NCBI RefSeq assembly: GCF_024703995.1
Contig: NZ_JAMXQV010000013.1
Location: 232,002 to 296,001, forward strand
Length of the DNA stretch: 64,000 nt
Direction: 5' to 3'
DNA from: Amycolatopsis iheyensis
Lineage (GTDB): Bacteria; Actinomycetota; Actinomycetes; Mycobacteriales; Pseudonocardiaceae
A model generated the notes under the pieces. That model had not been told where the DNA came from, did no database searches, and saw nothing but the letters and a program-made list of their open reading frames with translations. The position numbers and the translations under genes are program-made. Positions within the stretch are counted from its first letter, which is position 1. Every line of letters begins with the position of its first letter. Of the stretch, positions 48,491 to 57,703 are shown piece by piece.

Positions 48491-49369
48491 ATGCGCATCA
48501 CGGTGGCGGGGGCCGGGATCATCGGCCTGAGCTGCGCGTACCGGCTGGCCGGTGCGGGACACGAGGTGACGGTCGTCGCGGCGGCCGGCCCGGGGGAGTC
48601 GACGTCGGCGGTGGCGGGCGGGGTGCTGTACCCGCCGGTGCGCCGCCCGGACAAGCGGATCGTGCGGTGGACCGCCGAGACGCTGGCGGTGCTGCGCGAG
48701 CAGGAGGCGCCCGGCGTCCGGTTCCGCCGTGGGCGGGTCCTGCTGGCCCCGGGCGAGCCGGAGCCGCAGTGGCTGCCGGCGATGATCGACCCGACGCGTC
48801 CCGACGGTCACCTGGAGTTCACGACGGCCCTGGTCGACACGCCGGTGTACCTGGACTGGCTGCTCGCGCAGGTGGTTTCGCTGGGCGTGCGCGTCGAGTA
48901 CCGGTCCCTGACGTCGCTGTCGGGCCTCGGCCCGGTGGTCAACGCGGCGGGCCTGGGCGCGGGCCGCCTCGCGGGCGACGGCTCGATGGTCCCGATCGGC
49001 GGCCAGGTCGTGCACCTGAGCGACCCGGGCCTGCCGGAGTTCGTGGTCGACGAGACGGGCCCGGGCGTCACATACGTCATCCCGCACGGCGACCACGTGG
49101 TCTGCGGCGGCACGGTGGAGCCGGGCCGCGGCGACGTCGAGCCGAACCCGGGCGTGACGGCGGACATCGTGCGCCGCTGCCGCGAGCTGGTCCCCGCCCT
49201 GGCGGGGGCGCGGGTGCTGCGGTCGGTGGTGGGGCTGCGCCCGTTCCGGCCGGTGGTGCGGCTGGAGCGGTCCGGGGAGGTCGTGCACTGCTACGGGCAC
49301 GGTGGCTCGGGGATCACCTTGGCCTGGGGGTGCGCCGCGGACGTCGTCGAGCTGTTCAGGGCTGGATGA
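48491..49369 (+). CDS. D-amino-acid oxidase/glycine-oxidase-like flavoprotein
   Basis: 292 residues. The FAD site VAGAGIIGLSCAYRLAGAG opens the protein and GHGGSGITLAWG closes it, as in DAAO. SAVAGGVLYPP and LRPFRPVVRLE are family segments. It oxidises D-amino acids or glycine to imino acids. A GGAGGAACGG site precedes the ATG. Its 3' end overlaps the convergent GH gene by 14 bp. Confidence 0.88.
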   Translation: MRITVAGAGIIGLSCAYRLAGAGHEVTVVAAAGPGESTSAVAGGVLYPPVRRPDKRIVRWTAETLAVLREQEAPGVRFRRGRVLLAPGEPEPQWLPAMIDPTRPDGHLEFTTALVDTPVYLDWLLAQVVSLGVRVEYRSLTSLSGLGPVVNAAGLGAGRLAGDGSMVPIGGQVVHLSDPGLPEFVVDETGPGVTYVIPHGDHVVCGGTVEPGRGDVEPNPGVTADIVRRCRELVPALAGARVLRSVVGLRPFRPVVRLERSGEVVHCYGHGGSGITLAWGCAADVVELFRAG

Positions 49370-50654
49370 GCTCGGTGATCCCGCGCTGCTTCAGGTAGGC
49401 CGCGTCACCGGCGCGGCTGCGCAGCACGAACGCGACGCGCTTTCCCGCGTCCGCCAAGGCGAAGAACCGGTCGTTGCCCCGGGTCGGGTCGGCGTCCGGG
49501 ATGACGATCGCGCTCGTGCGGGGTTCGGGTTGCGGCGGGGTGCGGTCGAATGCGCGGACCAGGTCCTTCAGGGCCTGGCCGGCGGGCTTCAGCCGGCGGT
49601 CGTTCGTGTATAGGCCCAGGTCGTACTCGAGCGGGTTGAGGTTGGGCACCAGGGCCGGGTTCACGTCGTGGGAGCACCACCAGGTGAAGCCGAGCGTGTG
49701 GGCGCACGAAGCCGCGTTGCGGATCGAGCGGGACAGCCACTCCGCGTACTGCGGGCGGGTCGCGTCGCTGAAGTGGATCGACGGCGCCGCGCCGTCTTCC
49801 TGGATCCAGACCTCGCGGGCCGGGTCGTCCGCGTACGCCTGCGCCACCTGGATCAGGCGCTCCGCGTTGTGCGTGGCGAACGCGCTCAGCGGATCCGTCT
49901 TGAGCGTGCCGAAGAACGACGTCCACGGGTGGATCGCCACCACGGTGCCGGCGTTCGCCAGGCCGGTCCGCGTGAAGTAGCGGCCGTTGTCCCACGGCGC
50001 GCGATCGCAGCCGACCGTGTGCGCCTTGCCCGGCGCCACCTCATCGGCGGTCGCGCAGAGCGAGCGGGCCCACGCGTCGGCCTGCTCGGGCGTGACGCTC
50101 AAACCGGCGTAGGAGTCCCAGTAGTAGTACGGCTCGTTGGACAGGTCGAAGCCGAGGAACCGCGGGTGCTTCCCGATCTTTTCGGCCAGGGCCCGCAGGA
50201 GCGCGTGCTGCGCGTCGAGGGCCGCCGGGTCGGTGAACCAGTTGACCGGCTCCGGGGTGGTCTGCAGCCAGTTCGGCGTCCAGTAGCGGGCCGAGATGTG
50301 GCCGTTGAACACCGTCACCTCGACGTCGAGCCCGGCCGCGCCGGCCAGGTCGAGGAAGCGGTGCAGGCGGTCGAGCTTCTCGCCGCTGACCAGGTGCGGC
50401 TCCGGCTGGAACGCCGACCAGAGCAGCATGATCCGGATGTGGTCGAGGCCGAGGGCGGCGATGTCGCCGAGGTCGCGGCGCAGGTCGGCCTCGCGCCAGT
50501 CCTCCCACATGTGGAACCAGCGCGTCGACGGCGTGTAGTTGACGCCCAGGCGGAACGCCCGCCGTTTCGGGGCCGCCAGGGCCGGGGCGGCCGCGCCCAC
50601 GAGGGCCGCCGCGACCGTCCCGGTGAGCACCGACCGCCGTTTGAGATCCGCCAC
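49356..50654 (-). CDS. Tat-exported glycoside hydrolase (GH5-like)
   Basis: 432 residues. The signal is LKRRSVLTGTVAAAL (twin-arginine-type). The body is a GH-A clan TIM barrel: HIRIMLLWSAFQPEP, LGFDLSNEPYYYW with the acid/base Glu after Asn, and EVWIQEDGAA holding the likely nucleophile Glu. It is probably a beta-mannanase or cellulase-like enzyme. The C-terminus contains a small beta domain. Confidence 0.85.
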   Translation of the reverse strand: MADLKRRSVLTGTVAAALVGAAAPALAAPKRRAFRLGVNYTPSTRWFHMWEDWREADLRRDLGDIAALGLDHIRIMLLWSAFQPEPHLVSGEKLDRLHRFLDLAGAAGLDVEVTVFNGHISARYWTPNWLQTTPEPVNWFTDPAALDAQHALLRALAEKIGKHPRFLGFDLSNEPYYYWDSYAGLSVTPEQADAWARSLCATADEVAPGKAHTVGCDRAPWDNGRYFTRTGLANAGTVVAIHPWTSFFGTLKTDPLSAFATHNAERLIQVAQAYADDPAREVWIQEDGAAPSIHFSDATRPQYAEWLSRSIRNAASCAHTLGFTWWCSHDVNPALVPNLNPLEYDLGLYTNDRRLKPAGQALKDLVRAFDRTPPQPEPRTSAIVIPDADPTRGNDRFFALADAGKRVAFVLRSRAGDAAYLKQRGITELIQP

Positions 50655-50739
50655 GCCGCCTCCCTCGCCGTCACCCGTTCACGAAGATCTAGCACGGCGG
50701 GGAAGTCGTTCACCAGGCTTGACGTGCTTTCTGTCCGCC

Positions 50740-52098
50740 TCAGCCCGCGGCGAAGGCGGCGTGGTCGGCTTCGGTCCGGTCGGCGTAGCGGACGGCGTAC
50801 GCGCCGATGGCCTCGTCGAGGTCTTCGTCGTCGGCGAAGTAGCCCGCGAGGAGCTTCGGGTGCAGCGACCGCGTGTGGGCGCGGGCGAGCAGGGCGCCGG
50901 CCAGCCGGCCGTAGTCGTCGAGGTGGTCCTTCTCCAGCTCCGCGGGGTCGATGTCGCCCTTGAGGTTGCGGAACTGGCGGACGATGAAGCCGACGCCGTC
51001 GATCGTGGTCCAGCCGAGCAGGATGTCGGTCTCGGCCTGGACGAGCCGGGCGCCCTCGACGATCCGCCGGCCTTCGTGCTCGGCTTCCGGCAGGTCGAGG
51101 TACGGCGCGAGGGCCGGCCTCGCCGCCTGTTTCACCTGCAGCACCAGGTCTTCGTCGTCGTTGCCGTGCAGGAGGGCGACGTAGCTGCGCAGCCCGACGC
51201 TGCCGGTGCCGACGACCCGGAAGGCGACGTCGGCGATCCGGTACCGGCCGAGCAACGTCCGCCGCGACTCCCGCAGCGTGTCCACATAGGACACCAGCCC
51301 GGCGGCGACGGCCTCGGCGGTCGGCCCGTCGACGTGGGTGAGCACCGGCGGGTCCTCGACGAACCGGTGGCGCGCCAGGCCGGTCTCGTGGTCGTCGACG
51401 TGCTCGGTCCACTTCGCGGCGACCTTGGCGCTGGTGTTCTTGCGGGCCTTCTCGGCGGCGTCGGCGAAGTCGTCGATCAGCTCGTCGGCGCGGGCCTTGG
51501 AGAGGACGGAGGAGTCGGGCAGGGCGTTCCAGCTGCGCAGGAACGGCAGGTCGGCGAGGGCGCGGATGGTGCGCCGGTAGGACTTCGCGGCGTCTTCGGC
51601 GGCTTCCCGGCAGCCGGACTCGCCGATGCCCCCTTCGCGGCCGGCGAGGACGAGGCTCGCGGCGAGCCGCTTGAGGTCCCATTCCCAGGGGCCGGGGACG
51701 GTCTCGTCGAAGTCGTTGATGTCCATCACGATCTTGCCTTCGGGGGTGCCGTAGAGCCCGAAGTTGGCGGCGTGCGCGTCACCGCAGAGCTGCGCGGTGA
51801 GCCCGGCGTCGGGGGTGCCCGCGAGGTCGGCGCCCATCAGCCCGGCGGCGCCGCGGAAGAAGGTGAAGGGGGAGGCGAGCATGCGCTCCCGCCGGAGTTC
51901 GACCAGCTCGGGCAGCCGGCCCCGGTTGGAGGCCTCGAAGTACTGCTTCGGGCTCGGCCGGTCCTTCGCGGCGGCCTCGTGGTCGTGCGCGGTGACGGGA
52001 GTCCTGTCCCGGAGCCGCTTGCCCTGGTCGTACAGCTCGGCCGGCGTGACGTTGTCGGTGCCGACGAGCGGCCGTTCCACCCAATCCCCTGATCCCAT
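50740..52098 (-). CDS. DUF2252 protein (kinase-like fold)
   Basis: 452 residues. CGDAHAANFG and VMDINDFDET correspond to the catalytic HxxN and metal DxD of aminoglycoside-phosphotransferase-like folds; SPFTFFRGAA is the family's N-terminal signature and ARAHTRS its end. The substrate is unknown. ATG 52098 is used; GTG 52080, with AGGGGA upstream, is equally possible. Confidence 0.85.
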   Translation of the reverse strand: MGSGDWVERPLVGTDNVTPAELYDQGKRLRDRTPVTAHDHEAAAKDRPSPKQYFEASNRGRLPELVELRRERMLASPFTFFRGAAGLMGADLAGTPDAGLTAQLCGDAHAANFGLYGTPEGKIVMDINDFDETVPGPWEWDLKRLAASLVLAGREGGIGESGCREAAEDAAKSYRRTIRALADLPFLRSWNALPDSSVLSKARADELIDDFADAAEKARKNTSAKVAAKWTEHVDDHETGLARHRFVEDPPVLTHVDGPTAEAVAAGLVSYVDTLRESRRTLLGRYRIADVAFRVVGTGSVGLRSYVALLHGNDDEDLVLQVKQAARPALAPYLDLPEAEHEGRRIVEGARLVQAETDILLGWTTIDGVGFIVRQFRNLKGDIDPAELEKDHLDDYGRLAGALLARAHTRSLHPKLLAGYFADDEDLDEAIGAYAVRYADRTEADHAAFAAG

Positions 52099-52549
52099 AC
52101 CGGGCACAACGTCCGAAGCGGACGATCTGCTCCCGGGGCGGGGTGGGTCACCCGGCCGGGCCGCGCTCTCGGCTGGTGAGGTGGATGGGGTTCGGGCGCG
52201 GCCGGCTCGAGCGGGGCGGTTGGTTGCGGCTCGGGGTGTGCGGGGTGGTTGCGCCGGCGAGCGGGATCGGGCGCGGAGTGACCTGCCGGGCCGGGCTCCC
52301 GGGCGATGAGGTGGGTGGGCAGTCGGCCGCGCCGGCTCGCGGGATTCGGGCTCGGGGCGGTCGGTCGATAGGGCCACCGCGGCTAGGCGATGTGCAGCGC
52401 AGCCGGCGCCGGTGGGTCAGCCGCGGCCCGAAATGCGCGGCTGTCCTGCGCCGCCCCCAGCCGATGCGTTGCCAGCGCAAGCGCGCCACCGTCAAGTGTG
52501 TTCCGGATGCCGCCGGGGCGGGAGGCTCACCCGGCGGCATCCGGTGGTT
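52099..52549. other. 451-bp intergenic region with imperfect duplication
   Basis: No convincing coding frame; the open frames are products of low stop-codon frequency. Two related stretches about 130 bp apart (around 52145-52190 and 52276-52320) share GCCGGGCC, a CTC(T/C)CGG run and GAGGTGGRTGGG. The 3' hairpin of rocD lies at its right end. Confidence 0.4.
52503..52544 (-). terminator. terminator hairpin of rocD
   Basis: CCGGATGCCGCCGGG (52503-52517) pairs perfectly with 52530-52544 around 12 nt, 5 nt after the rocD stop on the minus strand. Confidence 0.8.
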
Positions 52550-53782
52550 CTAGGGGCGGATGACCTCGGCGATCGCGTCGATGCCGCGGTCCAGCTCCTC
52601 GCGGGTGATCACCAGCGGCGGCGCCACCCGCAGCGTGCGCTCGTGCGTCTCCTTGCACAGCACGCCCCGCGCCGCCAGCGCTTCCGACGCCTCGCGGCCG
52701 GACGGTCCGCCCGGCGCGATGTCGATGCCTGCCCAGAGGCCGCGGCCGCGGATCTCCGACAGCCCGCTGCCGATCAGCGCGCTCAGCCGGGAGTGCAGGT
52801 GCGCGCCCAGCTCCGTCGAGCGCTGCTGGAACTCGCCCGTGGTCAGCAGCTTGACCACCGCGCGCCCGACCGCGCACGCCACCGGGTTGCCGCCGAAGGT
52901 CGAGCCGTGCTCGCCGGGCTGCAGCACGCCCAGGACGTCGCGGCGGCCGACCACCGCCGACACCGGGAGGATGCCGCCGCCCAGGGCCTTGCCCAGCGTG
53001 TACACGTCCGCGCGGACGCCCTCGTGGTCCAGCGCCAGCACCGTGCCCGTGCGGGCCAGGCCGGACTGGATCTCGTCGGCGATCAGCAGCACGCCGTGCT
53101 CGTCGCACGCCTGCCGCACCTCGGCGAAATACCCCTCCGGCGGCACGATGACGCCGGCCTCGCCCTGTACCGGCTCCAGCAGCACCGCCGCCGTGCGCGG
53201 GGTGATCGCGTCGCGCAGCGCGGCCGCGTCGCCGTACTTCACCGTGACGAAGCCCGGCGTGAACGGGCCGAAGTCGGCGCGGGCGGTCTCGTCCGTCGAG
53301 AACGACACGATCGTCGTGGTCCGGCCGTGGAAGTTCGAGCCGGCCACGATGATTTCGGCGGTGCCGTCCGGCACGCCCTTCACCCGGTGCGCCCACTTGC
53401 GGGCGACCTTCACCGCCGACTCGACGGCCTCGGCGCCGGAGTTCATCGGCAGCACCAGCTCGGTGCCGGTCAGCTCGGCCAGCTCGCGGCAGAACAGGCC
53501 CAGCTGGTCGTGGTGGAACGCCCGCGACGTCAGCGTGACGCGCCCGAGCTGCTCGACCGCGGCGGCGATCAGGTCCGGGTGCCGGTGCCCGAAGTTCAGC
53601 GCCGAGTACCCGGACAGGAAGTCGAGGTAGGACCGGCCCTCGACGTCGGTCACCGAAGCGCCGGACGCCTCGGCGATCACGACGGGGAGCGGGTGGTAGT
53701 TGTGCGTGCTCCAGCGCTCGTCGAGCGCGATGAAGCTCGCGGCGGTGGGGGCGGCGGTCTCCCGGCCGGCGAACGTCGTCAT
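52550..53782 (-). CDS. rocD: ornithine aminotransferase
   Basis: 410 residues, class III PLP aminotransferase. The PLP Lys lies in TLGKALGGGILP, with LIADEIQSGLARTG and GSTFGGNPVACAV as further signatures; NFHGRTTTIVSFS is the glycine loop. It converts ornithine to glutamate semialdehyde, which the pruA product elsewhere in this window can oxidise. ATG 53782 lies 6 nt from TAACCT (leaderless). Confidence 0.93.
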   Translation of the reverse strand: MTTFAGRETAAPTAASFIALDERWSTHNYHPLPVVIAEASGASVTDVEGRSYLDFLSGYSALNFGHRHPDLIAAAVEQLGRVTLTSRAFHHDQLGLFCRELAELTGTELVLPMNSGAEAVESAVKVARKWAHRVKGVPDGTAEIIVAGSNFHGRTTTIVSFSTDETARADFGPFTPGFVTVKYGDAAALRDAITPRTAAVLLEPVQGEAGVIVPPEGYFAEVRQACDEHGVLLIADEIQSGLARTGTVLALDHEGVRADVYTLGKALGGGILPVSAVVGRRDVLGVLQPGEHGSTFGGNPVACAVGRAVVKLLTTGEFQQRSTELGAHLHSRLSALIGSGLSEIRGRGLWAGIDIAPGGPSGREASEALAARGVLCKETHERTLRVAPPLVITREELDRGIDAIAEVIRP

Positions 53783-53788
53783 GCGTTC

Positions 53789-53794
53789 AGGTTA
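53789..53794 (-). promoter_or_regulatory. -10 box of rocD (leaderless)
   Basis: TAACCT on the minus strand followed by 6 nt and the ATG. Confidence 0.5.
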
Positions 53795-53890
53795 AGGCCC
53801 GTACACGCGGAATTCAGCCGGGATTCATTGCTTTCACCCGTCGTTCGTTGCGCAATACCCGGGCGATACCCCCGAAACGCTGCGTACCCG

Positions 53891-53921
53891 TTGACGACCG
53901 TATTGGTAAGTCATAACTTAC
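53891..53921 (+). promoter_or_regulatory. leaderless promoter with overlapping operator of the ArsR gene
   Basis: TTGACG (53891-53896), 17 nt, TAACTT (53914-53919), then 7 nt to GTG 53927. The inverted repeat GTAAGT-CATA-ACTTAC (53906-53921) covers the -10, and a further ACTTAC half-site lies at 53933-53938. This suits autorepression by the ArsR protein. Confidence 0.65.
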
Positions 53922-53926
53922 GGTTC

Positions 53927-54247
53927 GTGGCGACTTACGGAAGCGACCGGCTGGCCGCCCTCGCCGACCCTTCGCGGCGCGCGATCTTCGAAGCGCTGCG
54001 TGCCGGGCCGCGCGCGGTCGGCGAGCTCGCCGCGGACCTGCCGATCAGCCGCCCGGCCGTTTCGCAGCACCTCAAGGTGCTCAAGGAAGCCGGGCTCGTC
54101 ACCGACCGGGCCGTGGGCACCAAGCGGCTCTACCGGCTGGAACCGGACGGCATCGCCGCCCTGCGCGCCTACCTCGACGGGATGTGGTCGGCCGCGCTCG
54201 AGTCCTTCGCCGAACTGGCGGAACGAACGGAAGAGGAGCAGTCATGA
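53927..54247 (+). CDS. ArsR-family transcriptional repressor
   Basis: 106 residues. A winged helix-turn-helix: LADPSRRAIFEAL, VGELAADLPISRPAVSQHLKVLKEAGLV, GTKRLYRLEPDG. No metal-binding CxC is present. It belongs to the group paired with AHSA1-type proteins. Its stop overlaps the next ATG (ATGA 54244-54247). Confidence 0.92.
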   Translation: MATYGSDRLAALADPSRRAIFEALRAGPRAVGELAADLPISRPAVSQHLKVLKEAGLVTDRAVGTKRLYRLEPDGIAALRAYLDGMWSAALESFAELAERTEEEQS

Positions 54248-54711
54248 CCCTGGCGCCGATCCGCAAGACGATCACCGTCGCGTGCTCGCGCGAGCACGCG
54301 TTCAAGACCTACACCGAGGCCTTCGACAGCTGGTGGCCGCGCGAGCACCACCTCGGCGAGGCCGGCCTCGCCGAAGCCGTCCTCGAGCCGAAGCCCGGCG
54401 GGCGCTGGTACGAGAAGACCGTCGACGGCGCCGAGTGCCAGTGGGGCGAGGTACTGGTCTGGGAGCCACCCGCGCGGGTGGTCCTGTCGTGGCGGATCGA
54501 CGGCGACTGGAAGGTGGACCCCGACCCGGCGCACGCCAGCGAGATCGAGGTCCGGTTCGTCGAGGAAGGACCGAGATCGACGCGGGTCGAGCTGGAACAC
54601 CGGGCCTTCGAGCGGCACGGCGCGACCGCCGCGAAGGTCCGTGACGGCGTCTCCACGGAAGGCGGACACGGCGGGCTGTTGAAATTGTTCGCCGAGAAAG
54701 CCGCTGCCTGA
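54244..54711 (+). CDS. SRPBCC/AHSA1-domain protein
   Basis: 155 residues. Bet v1-like fold: KTITVACSREHAFKTYTE, WWPREHHLGE, GGRWYEKTVDGAECQWGEVL, PARVVLSWRI. It likely binds a hydrophobic ligand; the function is unknown. It is translationally coupled to the ArsR gene. Confidence 0.88.
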   Translation: MTLAPIRKTITVACSREHAFKTYTEAFDSWWPREHHLGEAGLAEAVLEPKPGGRWYEKTVDGAECQWGEVLVWEPPARVVLSWRIDGDWKVDPDPAHASEIEVRFVEEGPRSTRVELEHRAFERHGATAAKVRDGVSTEGGHGGLLKLFAEKAAA

Positions 54712-54716
54712 CTCGT

Positions 54717-54722
54717 TATCGT
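54717..54722 (+). promoter_or_regulatory. -10 box of ppk2 (leaderless)
   Basis: TATCGT ends 6 nt before the ATG at 54729. Confidence 0.45.
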
Positions 54723-54728
54723 GCCGGG

Positions 54729-55583
54729 ATGGCGAAGAAGGAAACTCCAGGAAGCCGGGTCCGGGACGCGCTGCGCGTCGGCGCGGAGCTGCCGGACCCG
54801 GGCTCGACCCCGGTGGGGCCCGGGAAGAAGCCGAAGGCCGTCGCCAAGCTCGACGCCGCCGCCGCGCGGCTGTCGACGCTGCAGGAAGCGCTCTACGCCG
54901 AGGGAGTCGGCGGCGGCAACCGCAGCGTCCTGCTGGTGCTGCAGGGCATGGACACCTCCGGCAAGGGCGGCACGGTTTCGCACGTGCTCGGCCTGGTCAA
55001 CCCGATGGGCGTCCGGTACGCCGGGTTCAAGGCGCCGACGCCGGCCGAGCGGCGGCACCCGTACCTGTGGCGCATCCGCAAGCAGCTGCCGGTGGCGGGC
55101 CAGATCGGCGTGTTCGACCGCTCGCACTACGAGGACATCCTGGTCCCGCGCGTGACCGGGCTGCTGACCGCGACCGAGCGGCGGCGCCGCTACACCGAGA
55201 TCAACGGCTTCGAGAAGGAACTGGCCGACGCGGGCACGACGGTCGTCAAGGTGTTCCTGCACATCTCGCCGGAGGAGCAGCTCAAGCGGCTCAAGGCCCG
55301 CCTGGAGACGCCCGAGAAGCACTGGAAGTACAACCCGGGTGACCTCGAGGCGCGCTCGCACTGGCCGGCCTACGCCGAGGCGTACGCCGACATCTTCAAG
55401 AAGACCTCGACCGCGCACGCGCCCTGGCACGTCGTGCCCGCCGACCACAAGTGGTACCGGAACTGGGCCGTCGCCGAGCTGCTCATCGAGACCCTCGCGG
55501 ACCTGAAGCCGGAGTTCCCGGAACCGGGCTTCGACGTCGCCGAAGAGCTGGCGAAGCTGAAGGGTGTTGGCGTCCCCTCGTGA
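54729..55583 (+). CDS. ppk2: polyphosphate kinase 2 family protein
   Basis: 284 residues. Walker A is LQGMDTSGKGGT, Walker B FDRSHYEDIL, and the lid includes RRRRYTEINGFEKEL; HAPWHVVPADHKWYRN is the family's C-terminal signature. It transfers phosphate between polyphosphate and nucleotides (AMP, ADP or GDP class cannot be told by eye). Confidence 0.93.
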   Translation: MAKKETPGSRVRDALRVGAELPDPGSTPVGPGKKPKAVAKLDAAAARLSTLQEALYAEGVGGGNRSVLLVLQGMDTSGKGGTVSHVLGLVNPMGVRYAGFKAPTPAERRHPYLWRIRKQLPVAGQIGVFDRSHYEDILVPRVTGLLTATERRRRYTEINGFEKELADAGTTVVKVFLHISPEEQLKRLKARLETPEKHWKYNPGDLEARSHWPAYAEAYADIFKKTSTAHAPWHVVPADHKWYRNWAVAELLIETLADLKPEFPEPGFDVAEELAKLKGVGVPS

Positions 55584-55603
55584 TCGTCTGAAAGAGTGCG
55601 GGC

Positions 55604-57703
55604 GTGACCGATGTCGACGACCTCCCGTTCCTCCGCAAGCAGGCCCGGACCCAGCGCTTCACCCTCGGCGCGCCGAAGGAGTTCCGGGTCGCCCCGGACG
55701 CCTCGCGCGTGCTGTTCCTGCGCGCGGAGTCGGGCACCGACCCGCGGCACAGTCTCTGGTCGGCCGACCTGGCGACCGGCGCCGAGGCGAAGCTCGTCGA
55801 CGCCGTCGAGCTGCTGCCGGGCGAGGAGGAGCTGCCGCCCGAGGAGCGGGCGCGCCGCGAACGCGCCCGCGAGACCGGCGGCGGCGTCGTCCACTACGGC
55901 CTCGACGCCGGCTTCACCGTCGCCGCGTTCTCGCTCTCGGGCAAGCTCTACACGCTGGACCTCGCGTCCGGCGAGGTCACGCTGCGCGTCGACGGCTCGG
56001 TGATCGACCCGCGGCCCAGCCCGACCGGCACGCACGTCGCCTACGTCCAGAACCGGCGGCTGCACGTGATGGAGCTGGCCACCGGTGAGGACCGCGTGCT
56101 CGTCGAGGAGGACGGCGAGGACATCGCCTGGGGTCTCGCCGAGTTCATCGCGGCCGAGGAGATGGACCGCACCCGCGGCTACTGGTGGGCCCCGGACGGC
56201 CGGAGCATCCTCGCCGAGCGCTCCGACCGCGGCCCGGTGCCGCGCTGGACCATCGCCGACCCGGCGAACCCGCAGAATCCCGCCAACGTCGTCGCCTACC
56301 CGGCGGCCGGCACCACGAACGCGCTCGTGTCCCTGGCGGTGCTCGGCCTCGACGGCTCCCGCGTCGACGTCGCGCCGGGGGAGTGGGAGTACCTGGCCTC
56401 GGTGCACTGGTCGGCCGGTGGCGCGCCGCTGCTGGCCGTCGAGCCGCGGGACCAGAAGCGGCTGGACGTCCTCGCCCTCGACGTCACCGACGGCTCGACG
56501 GCGGTGCTGCACACCGAGACCGACCAGCACTGGATCGACATCGTCGGCGGCGTGCCGGCCTGGACGCCCGACGGGCGCCTGGTCACCGAGCGCATGGTCG
56601 ACGGCGACCACCGCCTGTTCGTCGGCGACGAGGCCGTCAGCCCGGCCGGGCTGCAGCTGCGGGCCGTCCTCGACGTCGGCGACGAGATCCTGTTCAGCGC
56701 CTCCGAAGCCGACCCGACGCAGATCCACGTGTTCCGGACCGAAGGCGCGTCGATCCGCCGCCTGTCCACTGTGGACGGCGTGCACCACGGCTCCGGGAGT
56801 GCCGCGCTCACCGTGCTTTCCTCGTGGAGCCTCGAGCACAGCGGCCCGCGCGTCTCGGTGCTGCGGGACGGCGCTCCGGTGGCGTCGATCGAGGCGTCCA
56901 CTGTGGACCCGGACATCGTGCCCAACCTGACCTGGCTCACGCTGGGGGAGCGCGGCCTGCGCGCCGCGCTGCTCCTGCCGCGCGGCTACGAGCCGAGCGA
57001 GGGCAAGCTGCCGGTGCTGCTCGACCCGTACGGCGGCCCGCACGCCCAGCGGGTGCTGCAGAGCCGCAACGCGTTCCTGACCTCGCAGTGGCTGGCCGAC
57101 CAGGGCTTCGCGGTGCTCGTCGCGGACGGCCGCGGCACCCCCGGCCGCGGCGCGGTGTGGGAGCGCGAGATCGCCGGCCGCCTCGCCGACGTCACCCTGC
57201 AGGACCAGGTCGACGCGCTCCAGGCGGCCGCCGCGCAGTTCCCGGAGCTGGACGTCGAGCGGGTCGCGATCCGCGGCTGGTCCTACGGCGGGTACCTCTC
57301 GGCGCTGGCGGTGCTGCGCCGCCCGGACGTCTTCCACGCGGCGGTCGCGGGCGCGCCGGTCACCGACTGGTCGCTCTACGACACGCACTACACCGAGCGG
57401 TACCTGGGCAAGCCGCAGGACGAACCGGACAGCTACGCGCACAACTCGCTGATCGAGAGCGCGGCGGAGCTGAGCCGGGCGCTGCTGATCGTGCACGGGC
57501 TGGCCGACGACAACGTGTTCGTCGCGCACTCGCTGCGGCTGTCCTCGGCGCTGCTGGCGAAGGGGCGCTCGCACGTCTTCCTGCCGCTGGCGGGCGCCAC
57601 CCACATGACGCCGCAGGCCGAAGAGGTCGCGGAGAACCTGATGCGCACGCAGGTGGACTGGCTGCTGCGCGAGCTTTCCGCCGTGGACAAGGAGAACGCA
57701 TGA
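55604..57703 (+). CDS. S9-family prolyl peptidase (dipeptidyl peptidase IV-like)
   Basis: 699 residues. A beta-propeller region (about 30-430, with AEFIAAEEMDRTRGYWW, the DPPIV Glu motif) is followed by an alpha/beta-hydrolase domain with nucleophile Ser560 in GWSYGG, Asp635 or 636 in HGLADDNVF and His667 in GATHMTP. No signal peptide is visible, so it is likely cytoplasmic. Start GTG 55604 follows AAGAGT at 6 nt. Confidence 0.93.
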   Translation: MTDVDDLPFLRKQARTQRFTLGAPKEFRVAPDASRVLFLRAESGTDPRHSLWSADLATGAEAKLVDAVELLPGEEELPPEERARRERARETGGGVVHYGLDAGFTVAAFSLSGKLYTLDLASGEVTLRVDGSVIDPRPSPTGTHVAYVQNRRLHVMELATGEDRVLVEEDGEDIAWGLAEFIAAEEMDRTRGYWWAPDGRSILAERSDRGPVPRWTIADPANPQNPANVVAYPAAGTTNALVSLAVLGLDGSRVDVAPGEWEYLASVHWSAGGAPLLAVEPRDQKRLDVLALDVTDGSTAVLHTETDQHWIDIVGGVPAWTPDGRLVTERMVDGDHRLFVGDEAVSPAGLQLRAVLDVGDEILFSASEADPTQIHVFRTEGASIRRLSTVDGVHHGSGSAALTVLSSWSLEHSGPRVSVLRDGAPVASIEASTVDPDIVPNLTWLTLGERGLRAALLLPRGYEPSEGKLPVLLDPYGGPHAQRVLQSRNAFLTSQWLADQGFAVLVADGRGTPGRGAVWEREIAGRLADVTLQDQVDALQAAAAQFPELDVERVAIRGWSYGGYLSALAVLRRPDVFHAAVAGAPVTDWSLYDTHYTERYLGKPQDEPDSYAHNSLIESAAELSRALLIVHGLADDNVFVAHSLRLSSALLAKGRSHVFLPLAGATHMTPQAEEVAENLMRTQVDWLLRELSAVDKENA

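Noticed and set aside
52143..52553. Coding frame in the DUF2252-rocD gap
   Set aside because: It is low-complexity, lacks a ribosome site and contains the rocD terminator hairpin.
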